From assembly GCF_007991735.1 (NCBI RefSeq), contig NZ_BJYX01000030.1, positions 1 to 42,967 on the forward strand: 42,967 bases of DNA, written 5' to 3'. Source of the stretch: Terrabacter aerolatus (GTDB lineage Bacteria; Actinomycetota; Actinomycetes; Actinomycetales; Dermatophilaceae). A model generated the notes under the pieces. The model was not told the DNA's origin. It did not search any database and saw only the letters and a program-made list of their open reading frames with translations. The stretch's first letter is position 1. The number at the start of each line of letters is the position of its first letter. The position numbers were made by a program, and so were the translations under genes. Of this stretch, positions 8,124 to 16,623 are shown piece after piece.

Positions 8124-9911
8124 TCACTCTGGCACCTCCGGGAGCTCGTCGAGGGTCTGCGCGTCATCCTCGTCGTCGTGCACCACTAGGTCCGACGGTG
8201 CGCCGGTCCCAGTCGCGGGGGGCGTCTCGCCGGGGAAGCTCCAAATGCCGAAGGCCAACGCTGACATCTCCCGCTGGCGTGCCTCGACCGCCCCAGGTGA
8301 CCAGTCGTCGCGCTGAAGCAGTTCCTTGGTAAGCAGGATGTCGGAGCCTGTGTATCCCTTCTCTTTCTTGGTCGCGAAGTCAGCGTTCTTGATCGAGGTG
8401 TTGAGTCGCTTGCCGAGCAACGTCAGGTTGCCTAGTCGGTTGATCATCTGTGCATGGTTCTGCCACTTTGCGCCTGTCTCGGGGGTCTGGGGGTAGATGT
8501 GCTCTACATGGACGCGGTCCCCGAGTTCGACAGAAACCTCCCCGGTGACACGCTTGGCATGCTCGATTTCGCGCAGCAAATAGCGGGCGGTGGCGATGCG
8601 GCTCACACTGGCCCGCGCGAACCGGACCCCGAAGTCGTCAGCGTCCGGCGCGAACTCGTGCAATGCCGCAACCGCGGCGTCGAAGTCCCCATCTTTCCGG
8701 AGTGTGGCAGCCACCGAGTAGATGGTCGACTCAAGGGTGGTCGACTCCCGTCCGCCAATGACTGTGTGTCGGACGAACAATGTCGTAAGCGCTGAGGCCA
8801 GAACGCGAAGGCTGTCCTTGGGCTCATCCTCGGCCAGAGTCGCTATCCCAGACAGCAGGGCGGGGAGCAATACTTTCGCGCCGAGCATCCGGATTCCTTC
8901 CAGCAGCCGCTGGAGGTCCTTATCAGTGTCACGGCCTCGCGCTAGGTCGCGGTAGACCGGGGCGGCCTCAGCAAGCTCCAGGGAGAGCTCGACGGAGTCG
9001 ATGCTTTCGCTGAGGATGGCGTCCTTGATCTCCCGGTAGAGCTTGCGAGCCTTGACGTCGCCTCGCTTGCTGACCCAGAAGTGGCGCAGAAACTCATCGA
9101 CAGAAGCCTCGTCTGCGATGCCGAGAACGCTTTGCCACGCCGACACCACGCGGCTCCGTGCGTCCTCTCCAGCGGCTCGACGAAGGAGAAGGTTTCGGAG
9201 AAGGTCTGGAGTGGAGAGCCCGATCCCACGGTCGTTCAGCGTCTCGAATACCGCAGCGGCGTTGTCCTCGTCGCTGGAATGGACAATGACCAGCGACATG
9301 TGGTTGCACAGCACGTCGGAGATCCGCAGGTTCCTCTGGAATCCCGCCGTGCCGCCTCCGGCAGAATCCTCCTGCTGGTCAACCTTCTCTGCGAAGTAGT
9401 CTCGCGCTTTCCGCACCAGCCCATGTGACTTCAGCGTGGCGGTCGGTCGCGGCTGCTCGCCCAGACGCTCATCTTGCACTTCGGCCCGGAAGTAGTCGCG
9501 GTCGTAGACGTTCAGGGTCAAGACTGGCGTGGTCTGCCCTGTGGCGTCGTCTTGGTCAGCGATGTATTTGTTCTGCAGCCGGGTGGCGGAGTCCGCCTTG
9601 AACTTTCTCCGCGCGTCTCGGAGTGCCGACAGCAGGATTGTCGCGGTTGCTAGCCGCTGCTGTCCGTCGAGTAGCAGGTTGGTGGTTCCGCCCGTGACGA
9701 GAACAGCCGATCCAAGGAAGTACTCCTCGTTGTCGATGTTGCGGCCCGGGTATGCCTCGTCAAAACTCAACAGATCAAGCCAGAATGCCTCGATCTCATC
9801 CGCCCCCCACGCGTAGGACCTCTGCCACTCAGGAACCTCGATGCGGGGGCTCGTCGTGCTCAGCAGCGTGCCGATGGTCTGGCGATTCGCGTCATAGCGC
9901 TGGTCAGGCAT
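8124..9911 (-). CDS. GmrSD-type restriction protein (DUF262 + DUF1524)
   Basis: This 595-aa protein has the two domains of single-chain GmrSD (type IV restriction) proteins. The N-terminal DUF262 ParB/Srx-like domain shows VPEWQRSYAW (about 26-35) and LDGQQRLATA (81-90), the nucleotide-binding signature. The middle region has the family phrase FETLNDRGIGLS. The C-terminal DUF1524 HNH-like nuclease shows VEHIYPQ (about 468-474), then an Asn and the LGNLTLL strand near 493. Characterised members cut DNA with modified cytosine, notably glucosylated hydroxymethylcytosine of phage T4. The modification recognised here cannot be read from sequence. The ATG at 9911 is preceded by TAGATT at 6 nt, a leaderless signal. 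It stands at the right edge of the defence-like region. Confidence 0.88.
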   Translation of the reverse strand: MPDQRYDANRQTIGTLLSTTSPRIEVPEWQRSYAWGADEIEAFWLDLLSFDEAYPGRNIDNEEYFLGSAVLVTGGTTNLLLDGQQRLATATILLSALRDARRKFKADSATRLQNKYIADQDDATGQTTPVLTLNVYDRDYFRAEVQDERLGEQPRPTATLKSHGLVRKARDYFAEKVDQQEDSAGGGTAGFQRNLRISDVLCNHMSLVIVHSSDEDNAAAVFETLNDRGIGLSTPDLLRNLLLRRAAGEDARSRVVSAWQSVLGIADEASVDEFLRHFWVSKRGDVKARKLYREIKDAILSESIDSVELSLELAEAAPVYRDLARGRDTDKDLQRLLEGIRMLGAKVLLPALLSGIATLAEDEPKDSLRVLASALTTLFVRHTVIGGRESTTLESTIYSVAATLRKDGDFDAAVAALHEFAPDADDFGVRFARASVSRIATARYLLREIEHAKRVTGEVSVELGDRVHVEHIYPQTPETGAKWQNHAQMINRLGNLTLLGKRLNTSIKNADFATKKEKGYTGSDILLTKELLQRDDWSPGAVEARQREMSALAFGIWSFPGETPPATGTGAPSDLVVHDDEDDAQTLDELPEVPE

Positions 9912-9917
9912 GAGCCG

Positions 9918-9923
9918 AATCTA
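9918..9923 (-). promoter_or_regulatory. Leaderless -10 element of the GmrSD gene
   Basis: On the minus strand TAGATT is followed by CGGCTC and the ATG at 9911. The -10 lies inside a short direct repeat, TCGGCT-AGAT-TCGGCT. The spacing fits a transcript that starts at or next to the A of ATG. Confidence 0.6.
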
Positions 9924-10138
9924 GCCGAGCCCTGGCTGTGGAAATGGGATGGGAGACGTTGCAAGCGTTGGCAATCGGCCAAGCACACAGACTGCTCGGC
10001 CCGACGGGACGGTTGGCCGGCCCAACGGCCCTTCCAGGCGACGGGCTGTAGCCCACAGTGGGCGGTAGGTAGCTACTCCGTAGGCCCACGACGTAGGCGC
10101 CGCACGCCGCCGGCGAAGCCCCGCTTGGCGCGCCGCAG

Positions 10139-11515
10139 TCAGAGGGCGGGTGCGTACGAATCGTGCTGCAGCACCTCGGGAGAGGCAAGGTGGACCGGCA
10201 TCGCTCGGACTGCTTGATCCGCGGATCTCTGCGCAGCCCAGAGGCGCTCACGCAGGCTCGGCAGATCTTGGATAGTTGCCTCGACCATCCGTCCCCCGAG
10301 GTGCGCGTTGAGGCGCGACGGGTCACCCTGCGCATGCCGGGCATGGATGAAGAGGACTCCTGAGTTCTGCAGCCGAGAAGCGGACGGCGTGACCAGGGTC
10401 GTTAGCCACGCAACGTCGTTAGCTCCTCGCAGGAGCGCTTGGTAGGCGCCTGCCGAGTCTTCGCGCTGGGCGCCGGCGGTTCCGGTGATGCAGTTGAGCG
10501 CCGTGTAGAGGCGACGGGCCGCCTCGACGTAGGCACGGGAGGGCGGCATACCGGTGGACGTCTGCTTCCACGCGTCGGCGGCGATCTGGAGCGCCAGGGC
10601 AGACGTGCGGAGTTGCTCACGAGCCGCGGCATGGTCGGTGCCATCGAGGGCGGTCCCTAGCACCGCATCAAGGGCCGCGTAGAGGTGAACGCCTTGGCGG
10701 TTGATGTCTTGCAGCACGGCGACGCTCGGTACGGCGTGACGTAGTTCGTCGCGCGCCGCGTTGGTCCACTCGTGCAGGGAGCGCTCGAGTTCTGCGCCAG
10801 GTGTCTTCGGCGAGTGAGCGGCCGCTGGGATCGAAAGGTTCTGGAGCCCACGGAGTGGGGCGGAGGCGGGCAGCATCGCCGCCGCTGTGGCTGCGTATCG
10901 AGCGATCAGCAGGGGTCGGTCTGCGGCCATCGGGTCGCAGAGAGCCAGGGCTCTCTTGGCAGCTGCCTCGCTGAGGGCGAGCGTCTGTGCGGCGAGTGAG
11001 AGGGCCGGGGTCGTTTCTAGTGCAGGGGCGCTGGGGTCGAGCCGGTGGAGGACCAAGATGTCATTCAGCGCGCCGAGAGTGCATGAGAGGCGGGCGATGG
11101 GGTGCGCGTCGTCGCTAGAGGCTGGCGCGACGTCGCGGCTGGCCATGACCTCTGTCCGAGGGACGCGGTAGCCGATGCCGGTGGGGGCTGCCAGCAGCGT
11201 GCCGGCGTGGATCCGCTTCCGGATGGCGTTGTCGCTGGTGCCGAGCAGGTGCGCCGCTTCACTGGTGGAGAAGTCGGGTCGGTCGTCGACGGGCTGGAGT
11301 GGCTGCGGGTAGTCACGCATGACGCGATGGAGCTGTGCTGCGGCCTCTTCGCTGGAGAGCCAGCCGGTGACGGCGCCGTCGAGCTCGTGGAGCAGGCGGT
11401 AGACGGTCTGGTCGAACGACTCCCACTGCTCTTGCGAGATGGGAGCTGCAGTCTGCTGGAGTTCGGTGAGGACGTTTCGTGCTCGGTCGATCAGGTCGAT
11501 GGCGGTCGTGCCCAT
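10139..11515 (-). CDS. Protein of unknown function with excisionase/MerR-like HTH
   Basis: This 458-aa protein is recognisable only by a helix-turn-helix of the excisionase/MerR type near residues 80-125. The phrase FSTSEAAHLLGTSDNAIRKRI is followed by a wing ending in GYRVPRTEV. The rest is Ala-rich helix without a motif I know. Its ATG overlaps the stop of the upstream 110-aa gene by one base (TGATG), so the two are translationally coupled. It is the last gene of the minus-strand operon headed by the coupling-protein and primase genes. A role in DNA binding, perhaps replication or maintenance of the element, is an inference from the HTH and position. It marks the visible left edge of the conjugative element. 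Confidence 0.65.
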   Translation of the reverse strand: MGTTAIDLIDRARNVLTELQQTAAPISQEQWESFDQTVYRLLHELDGAVTGWLSSEEAAAQLHRVMRDYPQPLQPVDDRPDFSTSEAAHLLGTSDNAIRKRIHAGTLLAAPTGIGYRVPRTEVMASRDVAPASSDDAHPIARLSCTLGALNDILVLHRLDPSAPALETTPALSLAAQTLALSEAAAKRALALCDPMAADRPLLIARYAATAAAMLPASAPLRGLQNLSIPAAAHSPKTPGAELERSLHEWTNAARDELRHAVPSVAVLQDINRQGVHLYAALDAVLGTALDGTDHAAAREQLRTSALALQIAADAWKQTSTGMPPSRAYVEAARRLYTALNCITGTAGAQREDSAGAYQALLRGANDVAWLTTLVTPSASRLQNSGVLFIHARHAQGDPSRLNAHLGGRMVEATIQDLPSLRERLWAAQRSADQAVRAMPVHLASPEVLQHDSYAPAL

Positions 11516-11847
11516 CAGGAGCCGGCCTTCGGTGCGCCGAGCTCGAGCATCTGGGCGTTGGCTTTTAGGTCGACGATGTGGGCGCGCCAGAACGGCAGGT
11601 CACGCGGCGCGTCGGTCAACGCCAGCTCGTCGAGGGCGCCGAGTGCGGTGGTGAAATGTCCTTGGAGCTCGCGCGCCGCCACGGGTGCCATCACGGGCAT
11701 CGGGTTGAGTGCAGCGGCCAAAAGGCGAACGGTGCCCGCCATTGCGGACCAGGGGTCAAGAGGGTTGCCTTGGGCTCGCGCCTCGGCTTGGTCTGCCGCA
11801 CAGTGCAGTTCGGCCGAGGCGCGATCGAGAAGGTTGCTCGAGGACAT
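11515..11847 (-). CDS. Small Ala-rich helical protein of unknown function
   Basis: This is a 110-aa protein with no motif that I recognise. It is alpha-helical by composition (SAELHCAADQAEARAQ and similar). The frame is open further upstream to 11982, but the ATG at 11847 lies just outside the primase gene and avoids a long overlap with it. It sits 22 bases downstream of the primase stop. Its stop overlaps the start of the 458-aa HTH protein, which suggests the two products are made together. Confidence 0.55.
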   Translation of the reverse strand: MSSSNLLDRASAELHCAADQAEARAQGNPLDPWSAMAGTVRLLAAALNPMPVMAPVAARELQGHFTTALGALDELALTDAPRDLPFWRAHIVDLKANAQMLELGAPKAGS

Positions 11848-11869
11848 AGGAATCGGGGATCTTTCTGGT

Positions 11870-13318
11870 TCAGATGAGTGATGGGCTGGCCGCCGGGCGC
11901 CACACAGCGGGACGATGGTTGGGTTGCTCGGACATCGCTTCCTCGAGCGCCTTGGCGTAGGTGTCGCATGGGTTCCAGCCATGCCGGGTCATCTCGGCGG
12001 CCGAGTCGCGCAGTAGCTGGCGGCGCTCCGTGCTGGGCAGCTGAGAGGCCAGGGTGGCGATGAGGTCGATGGCGTCTCGGATGGGGTCGTCTGCCTTGTA
12101 GAGCAGGGCTCGGATGATGTCTCGCCCGGGGACGATCGTGGTCGGAACGTCGTCGGCGGCCGACCCAGAGGGCGCCGCGAGGAGATCTTGAAGGCCGTTG
12201 GGCCCATGCGTGGCGAGCCAGTCCGCCGGGTCGGTGCCGGGCGGCATACGGGTTGCCAGGACCGGGGAGCGCTGCTTGAGGCAAGCCTCTGCGACCCAGC
12301 GGACGGTGCCCTGCTGTCCCGCGTCGTCTCCGTCGAAGGCGATGCGTGGAGGCCGATGCGTCAGCGCCAGCACGGCCTGTACCTGCGCAGGGGAGGCGGA
12401 TACCCCGTTGGTGGAGCAGGCAGCGACGCGCTGCGTTGTCCCGCTGGCGGCGGTCGCGGCCGCGACGGCCAGGGCGTCGATAGCCCCTTCGACGACGAGC
12501 ACCTGCGCGTCCACGGCGAGCGGCTGGTGGGTCGGGCGGTAGAGCACCTGTGACTTGTCGAAGACCGGGGTCCGCGTGGGGTTGCGATACTTGGGTGCGG
12601 CCGGGTGGCCGCTGATATCGCGGCCGATGAAGCCGTGGATCTGACCGCTGGCATTGGTGATCGGGAAGATGAGGCGGTTGCGGTAGGTGTCGATGAGCCG
12701 GCCGCCGCGGGTCCGCATGGCCAGGTCCATGCCGATGAGCTCGTCGTCGTTGAGGCCCTTCGACTTGAGGTGCTCGGTGAGGGCGGCCCAGCCGTGCGTG
12801 GCGTGCCCGACGAACCGCTGGCCGGTGAACTCGTGCGTCAGCGGTTCGAGGTCCAGGCCGCGGCGGCGCTGCAGGTAGTGGGCGGCGAAGCTCGTCCCGA
12901 CGGGGGTGGCGAAGTGCTCCCACGCCAGCTGGTTGATCTCGAACGCCCGCTCCGACGCGATCGCCGCGGCGGCAAGATCCGGGGCCGCGCGAAGCCGCGG
13001 CCCGGGTCGGACGAGCGTGAGGGCATGCTCGCGGTACTGGCCGCCGTCGAGCTCGGCGACGGCCTCGAGGAAGCCGAGGTTGCGGGTGCGTTGGACGAAG
13101 TCGATGACATCGCCGCTCGCGCCGCACCCAAAGCAGTGGAAGCGATCAGGGACGCCGTCCACCGAGAGCGACGGTGTCGCATCTTCGTGGAAGGGGCAGC
13201 ACCCAATGTAGCCGTGGCCGCGGGGCTGCAGCTCGACGCCGGCGGCCGCCATCACCTCGGGGAGCGGGTGCCGGGCCCGGATCGCCTCGACGTCGACGGA
13301 CGGTCGTTGGAGGGTCAC
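11870..13318 (-). CDS. DnaG-type primase with CHC2 zinc finger and Toprim domain
   Basis: This 482-aa protein would make RNA primers for DNA replication or for the transferred strand. The CHC2 zinc finger shows CPFHED (Cys about 40, His 43) and FHCFGCG (Cys 61 and 64). The primase core follows. The Toprim domain has VVEGAIDALA (about 276-285) and the acidic metal site FDGDDAGQQG (about 328-337). It is shorter than chromosomal DnaG (about 600 aa) and lacks an evident C-terminal helicase-binding domain, as is usual in plasmid and ICE primases. I choose the GTG at 13318 because it overlaps the upstream stop by GTGA. The open frame to 13501 would bury much of the upstream gene. It is part of the minus-strand transfer operon. 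Confidence 0.85.
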   Translation of the reverse strand: MTLQRPSVDVEAIRARHPLPEVMAAAGVELQPRGHGYIGCCPFHEDATPSLSVDGVPDRFHCFGCGASGDVIDFVQRTRNLGFLEAVAELDGGQYREHALTLVRPGPRLRAAPDLAAAAIASERAFEINQLAWEHFATPVGTSFAAHYLQRRRGLDLEPLTHEFTGQRFVGHATHGWAALTEHLKSKGLNDDELIGMDLAMRTRGGRLIDTYRNRLIFPITNASGQIHGFIGRDISGHPAAPKYRNPTRTPVFDKSQVLYRPTHQPLAVDAQVLVVEGAIDALAVAAATAASGTTQRVAACSTNGVSASPAQVQAVLALTHRPPRIAFDGDDAGQQGTVRWVAEACLKQRSPVLATRMPPGTDPADWLATHGPNGLQDLLAAPSGSAADDVPTTIVPGRDIIRALLYKADDPIRDAIDLIATLASQLPSTERRQLLRDSAAEMTRHGWNPCDTYAKALEEAMSEQPNHRPAVWRPAASPSLI

Positions 13319-13980
13319 AGCTGCACCTCGGCCACCGACGCGGGGTCGCGGCGGGCGCACTCGAGCGCGGCGCGGTACGAGCCGACGAGCTGGACGAAGG
13401 TCTCGATCGGCATGTGGATGTCGGTGTCGGTGGCGTGTGCGAAAGCACGGTCGACCGCGGCGCGAGGGGCGCTGGTGGAGAGGACGGCATACTCCTGCCA
13501 CGTCGGGTCGTAGGCGTAGAGCAGGCCGTTAGTGGCCGCGTCGCCGTCGAGGCGCAGGGAGATCCGCTGGTTGCTGCGTGGTCCCCAGCGCATGCCGTAG
13601 TCGCGGTCGACGCCGCGGATGTTGCGGTGCTGGGCGTCGAACGCCTTCGGGCCGACCCACTCGATGCTGGGCTCCGGGGGAGTGGTGACCGCTCGGGCGC
13701 CGTATGCCGCGTCGCGCAGCTCGCGGAGGTCGGTGGTCCCTGCGTCGAGCGCGGTCGTGATGCGCTCGGCGATGGTGAAGGGGTCGTGGCCGAGCTCGGG
13801 GGCGAGGAGCTGTGCGGTGGCGTGGGCGTACGCGTTGCGCTGGCCGAGGCGGTACCAGTAGTCGATGGGGTCGTGCTCTTCGATGTTGAGGCTGGCGTTG
13901 CGGGCCACGGCCATGAGCTGGTCGACGACACGGTCACCTGGGAACGCCGCAGACTGTGTGGGGTGCGCGTGGGCTGACAT
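13315..13980 (-). CDS. Protein of unknown function preceding the primase
   Basis: This is a 221-aa protein without a recognised domain. Visible points are a conserved-looking N-terminal helix block (RVVDQLMAVARNASLN) and a mixed central region rich in Trp, Arg and Tyr (VDRDYGMRWGPRSNQRISL). A strong Shine-Dalgarno, AAGGGAAGG, precedes the ATG at 13980, and the stop overlaps the primase GTG by 4 bases. Translational coupling to the primase suggests a replication or transfer accessory role. A near-perfect palindrome (13996-14012) lies in its leader. Confidence 0.65.
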   Translation of the reverse strand: MSAHAHPTQSAAFPGDRVVDQLMAVARNASLNIEEHDPIDYWYRLGQRNAYAHATAQLLAPELGHDPFTIAERITTALDAGTTDLRELRDAAYGARAVTTPPEPSIEWVGPKAFDAQHRNIRGVDRDYGMRWGPRSNQRISLRLDGDAATNGLLYAYDPTWQEYAVLSTSAPRAAVDRAFAHATDTDIHMPIETFVQLVGSYRAALECARRDPASVAEVQL

Positions 13981-13995
13981 GACGACCCTTCCCTT

Positions 13996-14012
13996 CGCGG
14001 GAGCCTCCCGCG
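13996..14012. promoter_or_regulatory. Perfect 8+8 bp palindrome in a leader
   Basis: CGCGGGAG and CTCCCGCG flank a single C. The palindrome lies 16-32 bases upstream of the ATG at 13980 and just beyond its Shine-Dalgarno. The one-base centre suits a protein-binding site better than a tight hairpin. It could set an internal start or a repression point within the operon. Confidence 0.45.
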
Positions 14013-14067
14013 CTTCTGAAGGGAGGACTTTCCGTCCGGGACACCATCCGTCAGGTCAGTTGGCTTG

Positions 14068-14481
14068 CTAGCCAATCGGTTTCGTCGTGGTCCATGAGGC
14101 GACCAGGTCGTCGCGGTGGCCGGCGACCGAGCATTGGGTCTTGGAGACCTGGTCGGCAAGGAAGAGCTGCGCGTCGTGCAGCGCGCGGAGGAAGTCCATC
14201 GCGGCGGTGGGGGAGGCGGTGTCGGCGTAGTCGGCTCGCTCGTGGTCCCGGAGCGCGGAGAGGATCTCGACGAGCGCGGGGTGCTGGGCCCAGCAGGACG
14301 GGATGACGCGGGGCTCGAGGGCGAAGCGGCGGACGAGGTCGTTGACCCACTCGTCGAGCTCGCGCAGCCGGTTGCGGGTCTCGTCCTCGGTCAGGGAGGG
14401 CCAGTGAATGGGTCCGCGGAGCTGGCCGAAGGTCCGCTCGAATGGGTCCTCGCCGAAGTCGAGGGGCTCGTCAGCGGTCAC
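14068..14481 (-). CDS. DUF4913-like protein of conjugative elements
   Basis: This 137-aa protein resembles the DUF4913 family. It shows the pattern of a Trp-bearing helix, LDEWVNDLVRRFAL, then VIPSCWAQHPALVEILSAL, where the family has 'IPPCW..H..LV.EL.AL'. The family's function is unknown; members are commonly found beside transfer and replication genes of actinobacterial plasmids. Its ATG overlaps the stop of the upstream HNH gene by 4 bases (ATGA). There is an 87-base gap before the next gene. Confidence 0.65.
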   Translation of the reverse strand: MTADEPLDFGEDPFERTFGQLRGPIHWPSLTEDETRNRLRELDEWVNDLVRRFALEPRVIPSCWAQHPALVEILSALRDHERADYADTASPTAAMDFLRALHDAQLFLADQVSKTQCSVAGHRDDLVASWTTTKPIG

Positions 14482-14888
14482 GGCGTCCGCGTGACAGTGC
14501 GCTGATGACCCGTCTCAGGACGTTTGGCCCGCGCCTGGCGGAGGCCAGCGATGATCGCGGCCGTTGCGGTCTGGCGGTCAGCCCGTTGCCAGGTCGGGTG
14601 CGAGTCGATGATCGCGTGCAAAGCCTTGTGGTCTCGCCGGCAAAGGGGTAGCAGGTCGCGGAGAGACTCGGCGCCGAGCCGGTCGTACGTCGCGTGGTGC
14701 AGGTGGCCGGCCTTGAGGGTCCAGCGTCGGCCGCACACCAGGCAGGAAGGCTCGATGCCGGCGGCAGTCAGCCACGCGGCATACCACTGCTTCCGTTTGT
14801 GACTCCAGGCGCGCGAGTTGATGTAGGCGTCGTAGGAGGCCCGACGGCTGCGCGCGGCCAGTCCCTCAGACGTGGGTGTGGCTGGCAT
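14478..14888 (-). CDS. HNH endonuclease-like protein
   Basis: This 136-aa protein has a compact HNH nuclease motif: CLVCG (about residues 48-52), HLHHATYDRLG, in which the two His form the core, and LPLCRRDHKALH, which gives the second Cys and the closing His. This ordering (C-x2-C, H-H, C-x3-H) is that of HNH/McrA-like nucleases. Its ATG lies 22 bases inside the 3' end of the coupling-protein gene and its stop overlaps the next start, so it is embedded in the transfer operon. The role could be processing of element DNA or attack on competitors; the sequence does not decide this. Confidence 0.75.
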   Translation of the reverse strand: MPATPTSEGLAARSRRASYDAYINSRAWSHKRKQWYAAWLTAAGIEPSCLVCGRRWTLKAGHLHHATYDRLGAESLRDLLPLCRRDHKALHAIIDSHPTWQRADRQTATAAIIAGLRQARAKRPETGHQRTVTRTP

Positions 14889-16623
14889 GGCGGATCTTCT
14901 GCTCGAGGTCGAAGCGGGCGGCCATGAGGTCCTTGGCGTCCTTGCGCTTGGTCCACGGGCTCATGGTGAGCGCGATCGGCGGGGCGGAGCGCAGGAGGAG
15001 GACGGCGGATCCGAACGGCAGGGTGCGCAGCTCGGCCGGCGTCAGGATGGGGACCTCGCTGGTCGAGGTGGATGTCGAGTGGCGGCCGTCGTGTCCGGTG
15101 CTGCGGCTGGTGACCTCCTTGGGGCGTGTGCCGATGAGCTTGGACAGGTCCTCGAGGTCGCGGGCGTTGGAGCCGCCGCCGAGGATGAGCTTGACGATGG
15201 CGGCGTCCCAGATGGCTGATGCGGCGTGTTCGCCCCAGACGGCGCGGGCCTGGGACAGCGACTGCAGGACAACGGTCGTGGCGATACCGGAGCCGCCGCC
15301 GTCGGACATGAGCGAGGCAAGCGAGGGCAGCGGGTAGTTGGCGGCTTCGTCGAGGATCATCGACAGCGGAGGGTCAAGCCGGGACGCCGGGGAGCACGCG
15401 GCCTTGCGGCGCGCGACCTCGAGAACGTCCTCAAGGAAGGCGCCCACGAGTCCGGCCGTGGCGGCCGCTCCGGTGGAGGTGCCGAGGAGGTAGACGGTGC
15501 CGTTGTTAGCGAGGACCTCTGCAGGGTCAAGCTGCTCGCCCTCGGCAGGGGAGACGGCATCGAGGACTCGGGGGTCGGCGAGGGCGGCGAAGGCGATCGA
15601 GACCATGGCCCAGACTGAGTCTCGCTGTCGCGGGTCGGCGCTGATGATGGAGTCGAGGCCTTGGTGCCAGGCCTGTGCGGCGGCGGCGTGGGTGCCGAGG
15701 ATCATGACGGCTTCGCGGGCGTGGACCGCGGAGAGGGACCACCGGTAGAGGTCGCCAGCATTGCAGCCGCCGAGGGCGGCGGCGTGCAAGAGCGCGCGGA
15801 CGGCTTGCTCGGCGGAGGACTGCCAGAAGTTGGCGTCGGTGGTGCCGGACGCGGCGCCCTTGGTGAGTGCCTTCGCCCGGACCATCGCGACGTGCGGGTC
15901 CTCGCAACCACGGATGGGCGACCAGCGCGCGGTGGACGGTATGCCGGGGGCGAGGCCTTGCGGGTCGAAGACGGCTACCGGGCCGACGCCCTTCCGAGCC
16001 AGGAGTGTCGCGGTGAGGTTGTCCGGCCGGGTGCTGGTGGTCACCACGGCTCCTGGCGCCTCGAGGATGGCCGGGATGACGAGGTGCAGCCCCTTGCCGG
16101 AACGCGGGGGCCCCAGGATGACGGTCGAGTCCTCGACCGTCACGAAGCACTGGACGCCGCGGCTGTGGCCGACGGTATGCGCCACCGACTCGACAGAGCC
16201 GCCGGGGGAGGACGGGCGCAGCGCGACGACACGGTGCTTGACGCGGGCCGCTCCAGCGGCATCCCTGGCCTCCGAACGTGACGCGATGCCCGCGCGTGTG
16301 GCCCAGGTGTTGTCTGAAGAGAGGTGGGCGCGGTTGCGTCGGAAGAGTTCTGCGGGGCCGGCCAGGGTAGCGACTAGCCCGAGAAGCAGCCCCCAGTACC
16401 CGGGTGCGGATCCCACGTCGACACCCCAAGCCGCACCCGGTTCCGAGGGATGCACTAGCAGCTGTACCACCCTCACTCCCGAGAACGACGGGGTCGGGCT
16501 GTCTCTGAGCCAAGCTCCAGCGAGGGCTGCGAGCCAGAGCAGCAGGCATCCGGCGAAGGCACCGGCGAGAGCACACAGCATCGCTCGATCGCTCTGGGAC
16601 TGGGGGAGCTTCTCGTGCCGCAT
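14866..16623 (-). CDS. VirD4/TraG-type conjugative coupling protein
   Basis: This 585-aa membrane ATPase would bring the relaxase-DNA complex to the secretion channel. A membrane-spanning hydrophobic segment lies in the first 45 residues (LAGAFAGCLLLWLAALAGAW) and a second near 60-85. The Walker A is ILGPPRSGKG (about 168-177). The Walker B region reads MILDEAANYPLP, followed by the family's TVVLQSLSQA. The C-terminus carries the IGTR and SAVLLLRSAPPI strands seen in this family. The ATG at 16623 is favoured because it starts just before the membrane segment; a GTG 27 bases upstream is possible. In related elements this gene follows the VirB4-like ATPase, but here the amino-sugar operon separates them, so a local promoter in 16624-16872 would be needed. 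Confidence 0.88.
   Translation of the reverse strand: MRHEKLPQSQSDRAMLCALAGAFAGCLLLWLAALAGAWLRDSPTPSFSGVRVVQLLVHPSEPGAAWGVDVGSAPGYWGLLLGLVATLAGPAELFRRNRAHLSSDNTWATRAGIASRSEARDAAGAARVKHRVVALRPSSPGGSVESVAHTVGHSRGVQCFVTVEDSTVILGPPRSGKGLHLVIPAILEAPGAVVTTSTRPDNLTATLLARKGVGPVAVFDPQGLAPGIPSTARWSPIRGCEDPHVAMVRAKALTKGAASGTTDANFWQSSAEQAVRALLHAAALGGCNAGDLYRWSLSAVHAREAVMILGTHAAAAQAWHQGLDSIISADPRQRDSVWAMVSIAFAALADPRVLDAVSPAEGEQLDPAEVLANNGTVYLLGTSTGAAATAGLVGAFLEDVLEVARRKAACSPASRLDPPLSMILDEAANYPLPSLASLMSDGGGSGIATTVVLQSLSQARAVWGEHAASAIWDAAIVKLILGGGSNARDLEDLSKLIGTRPKEVTSRSTGHDGRHSTSTSTSEVPILTPAELRTLPFGSAVLLLRSAPPIALTMSPWTKRKDAKDLMAARFDLEQKIRHASHTHV

Noticed and set aside
10050-10138. Short palindromes (GGGCTGTAGCCC, GTAGCTAC) considered as an integration site core
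   Set aside because: No second copy was noticed at the other side of the element and no integrase gene is near.
11691-13127. Long open frame (478 aa) antisense to and out of phase with the primase gene
   Set aside because: Its product is an Arg/Pro/His-rich string with no domain, as GC-rich DNA gives on shadow frames, while the overlapping frame has CHC2 and Toprim motifs.
12605-13513. Plus-strand open frame opposite the primase gene
   Set aside because: No ribosome site or recognisable fold; composition is that of a shadow of the coding strand.
13146-14159. Minus-strand open frame of 337 aa across two genes
   Set aside because: Low-complexity Ser/Thr/Pro/Arg product; it crosses the well-supported stop/start overlap of the primase and its upstream gene.
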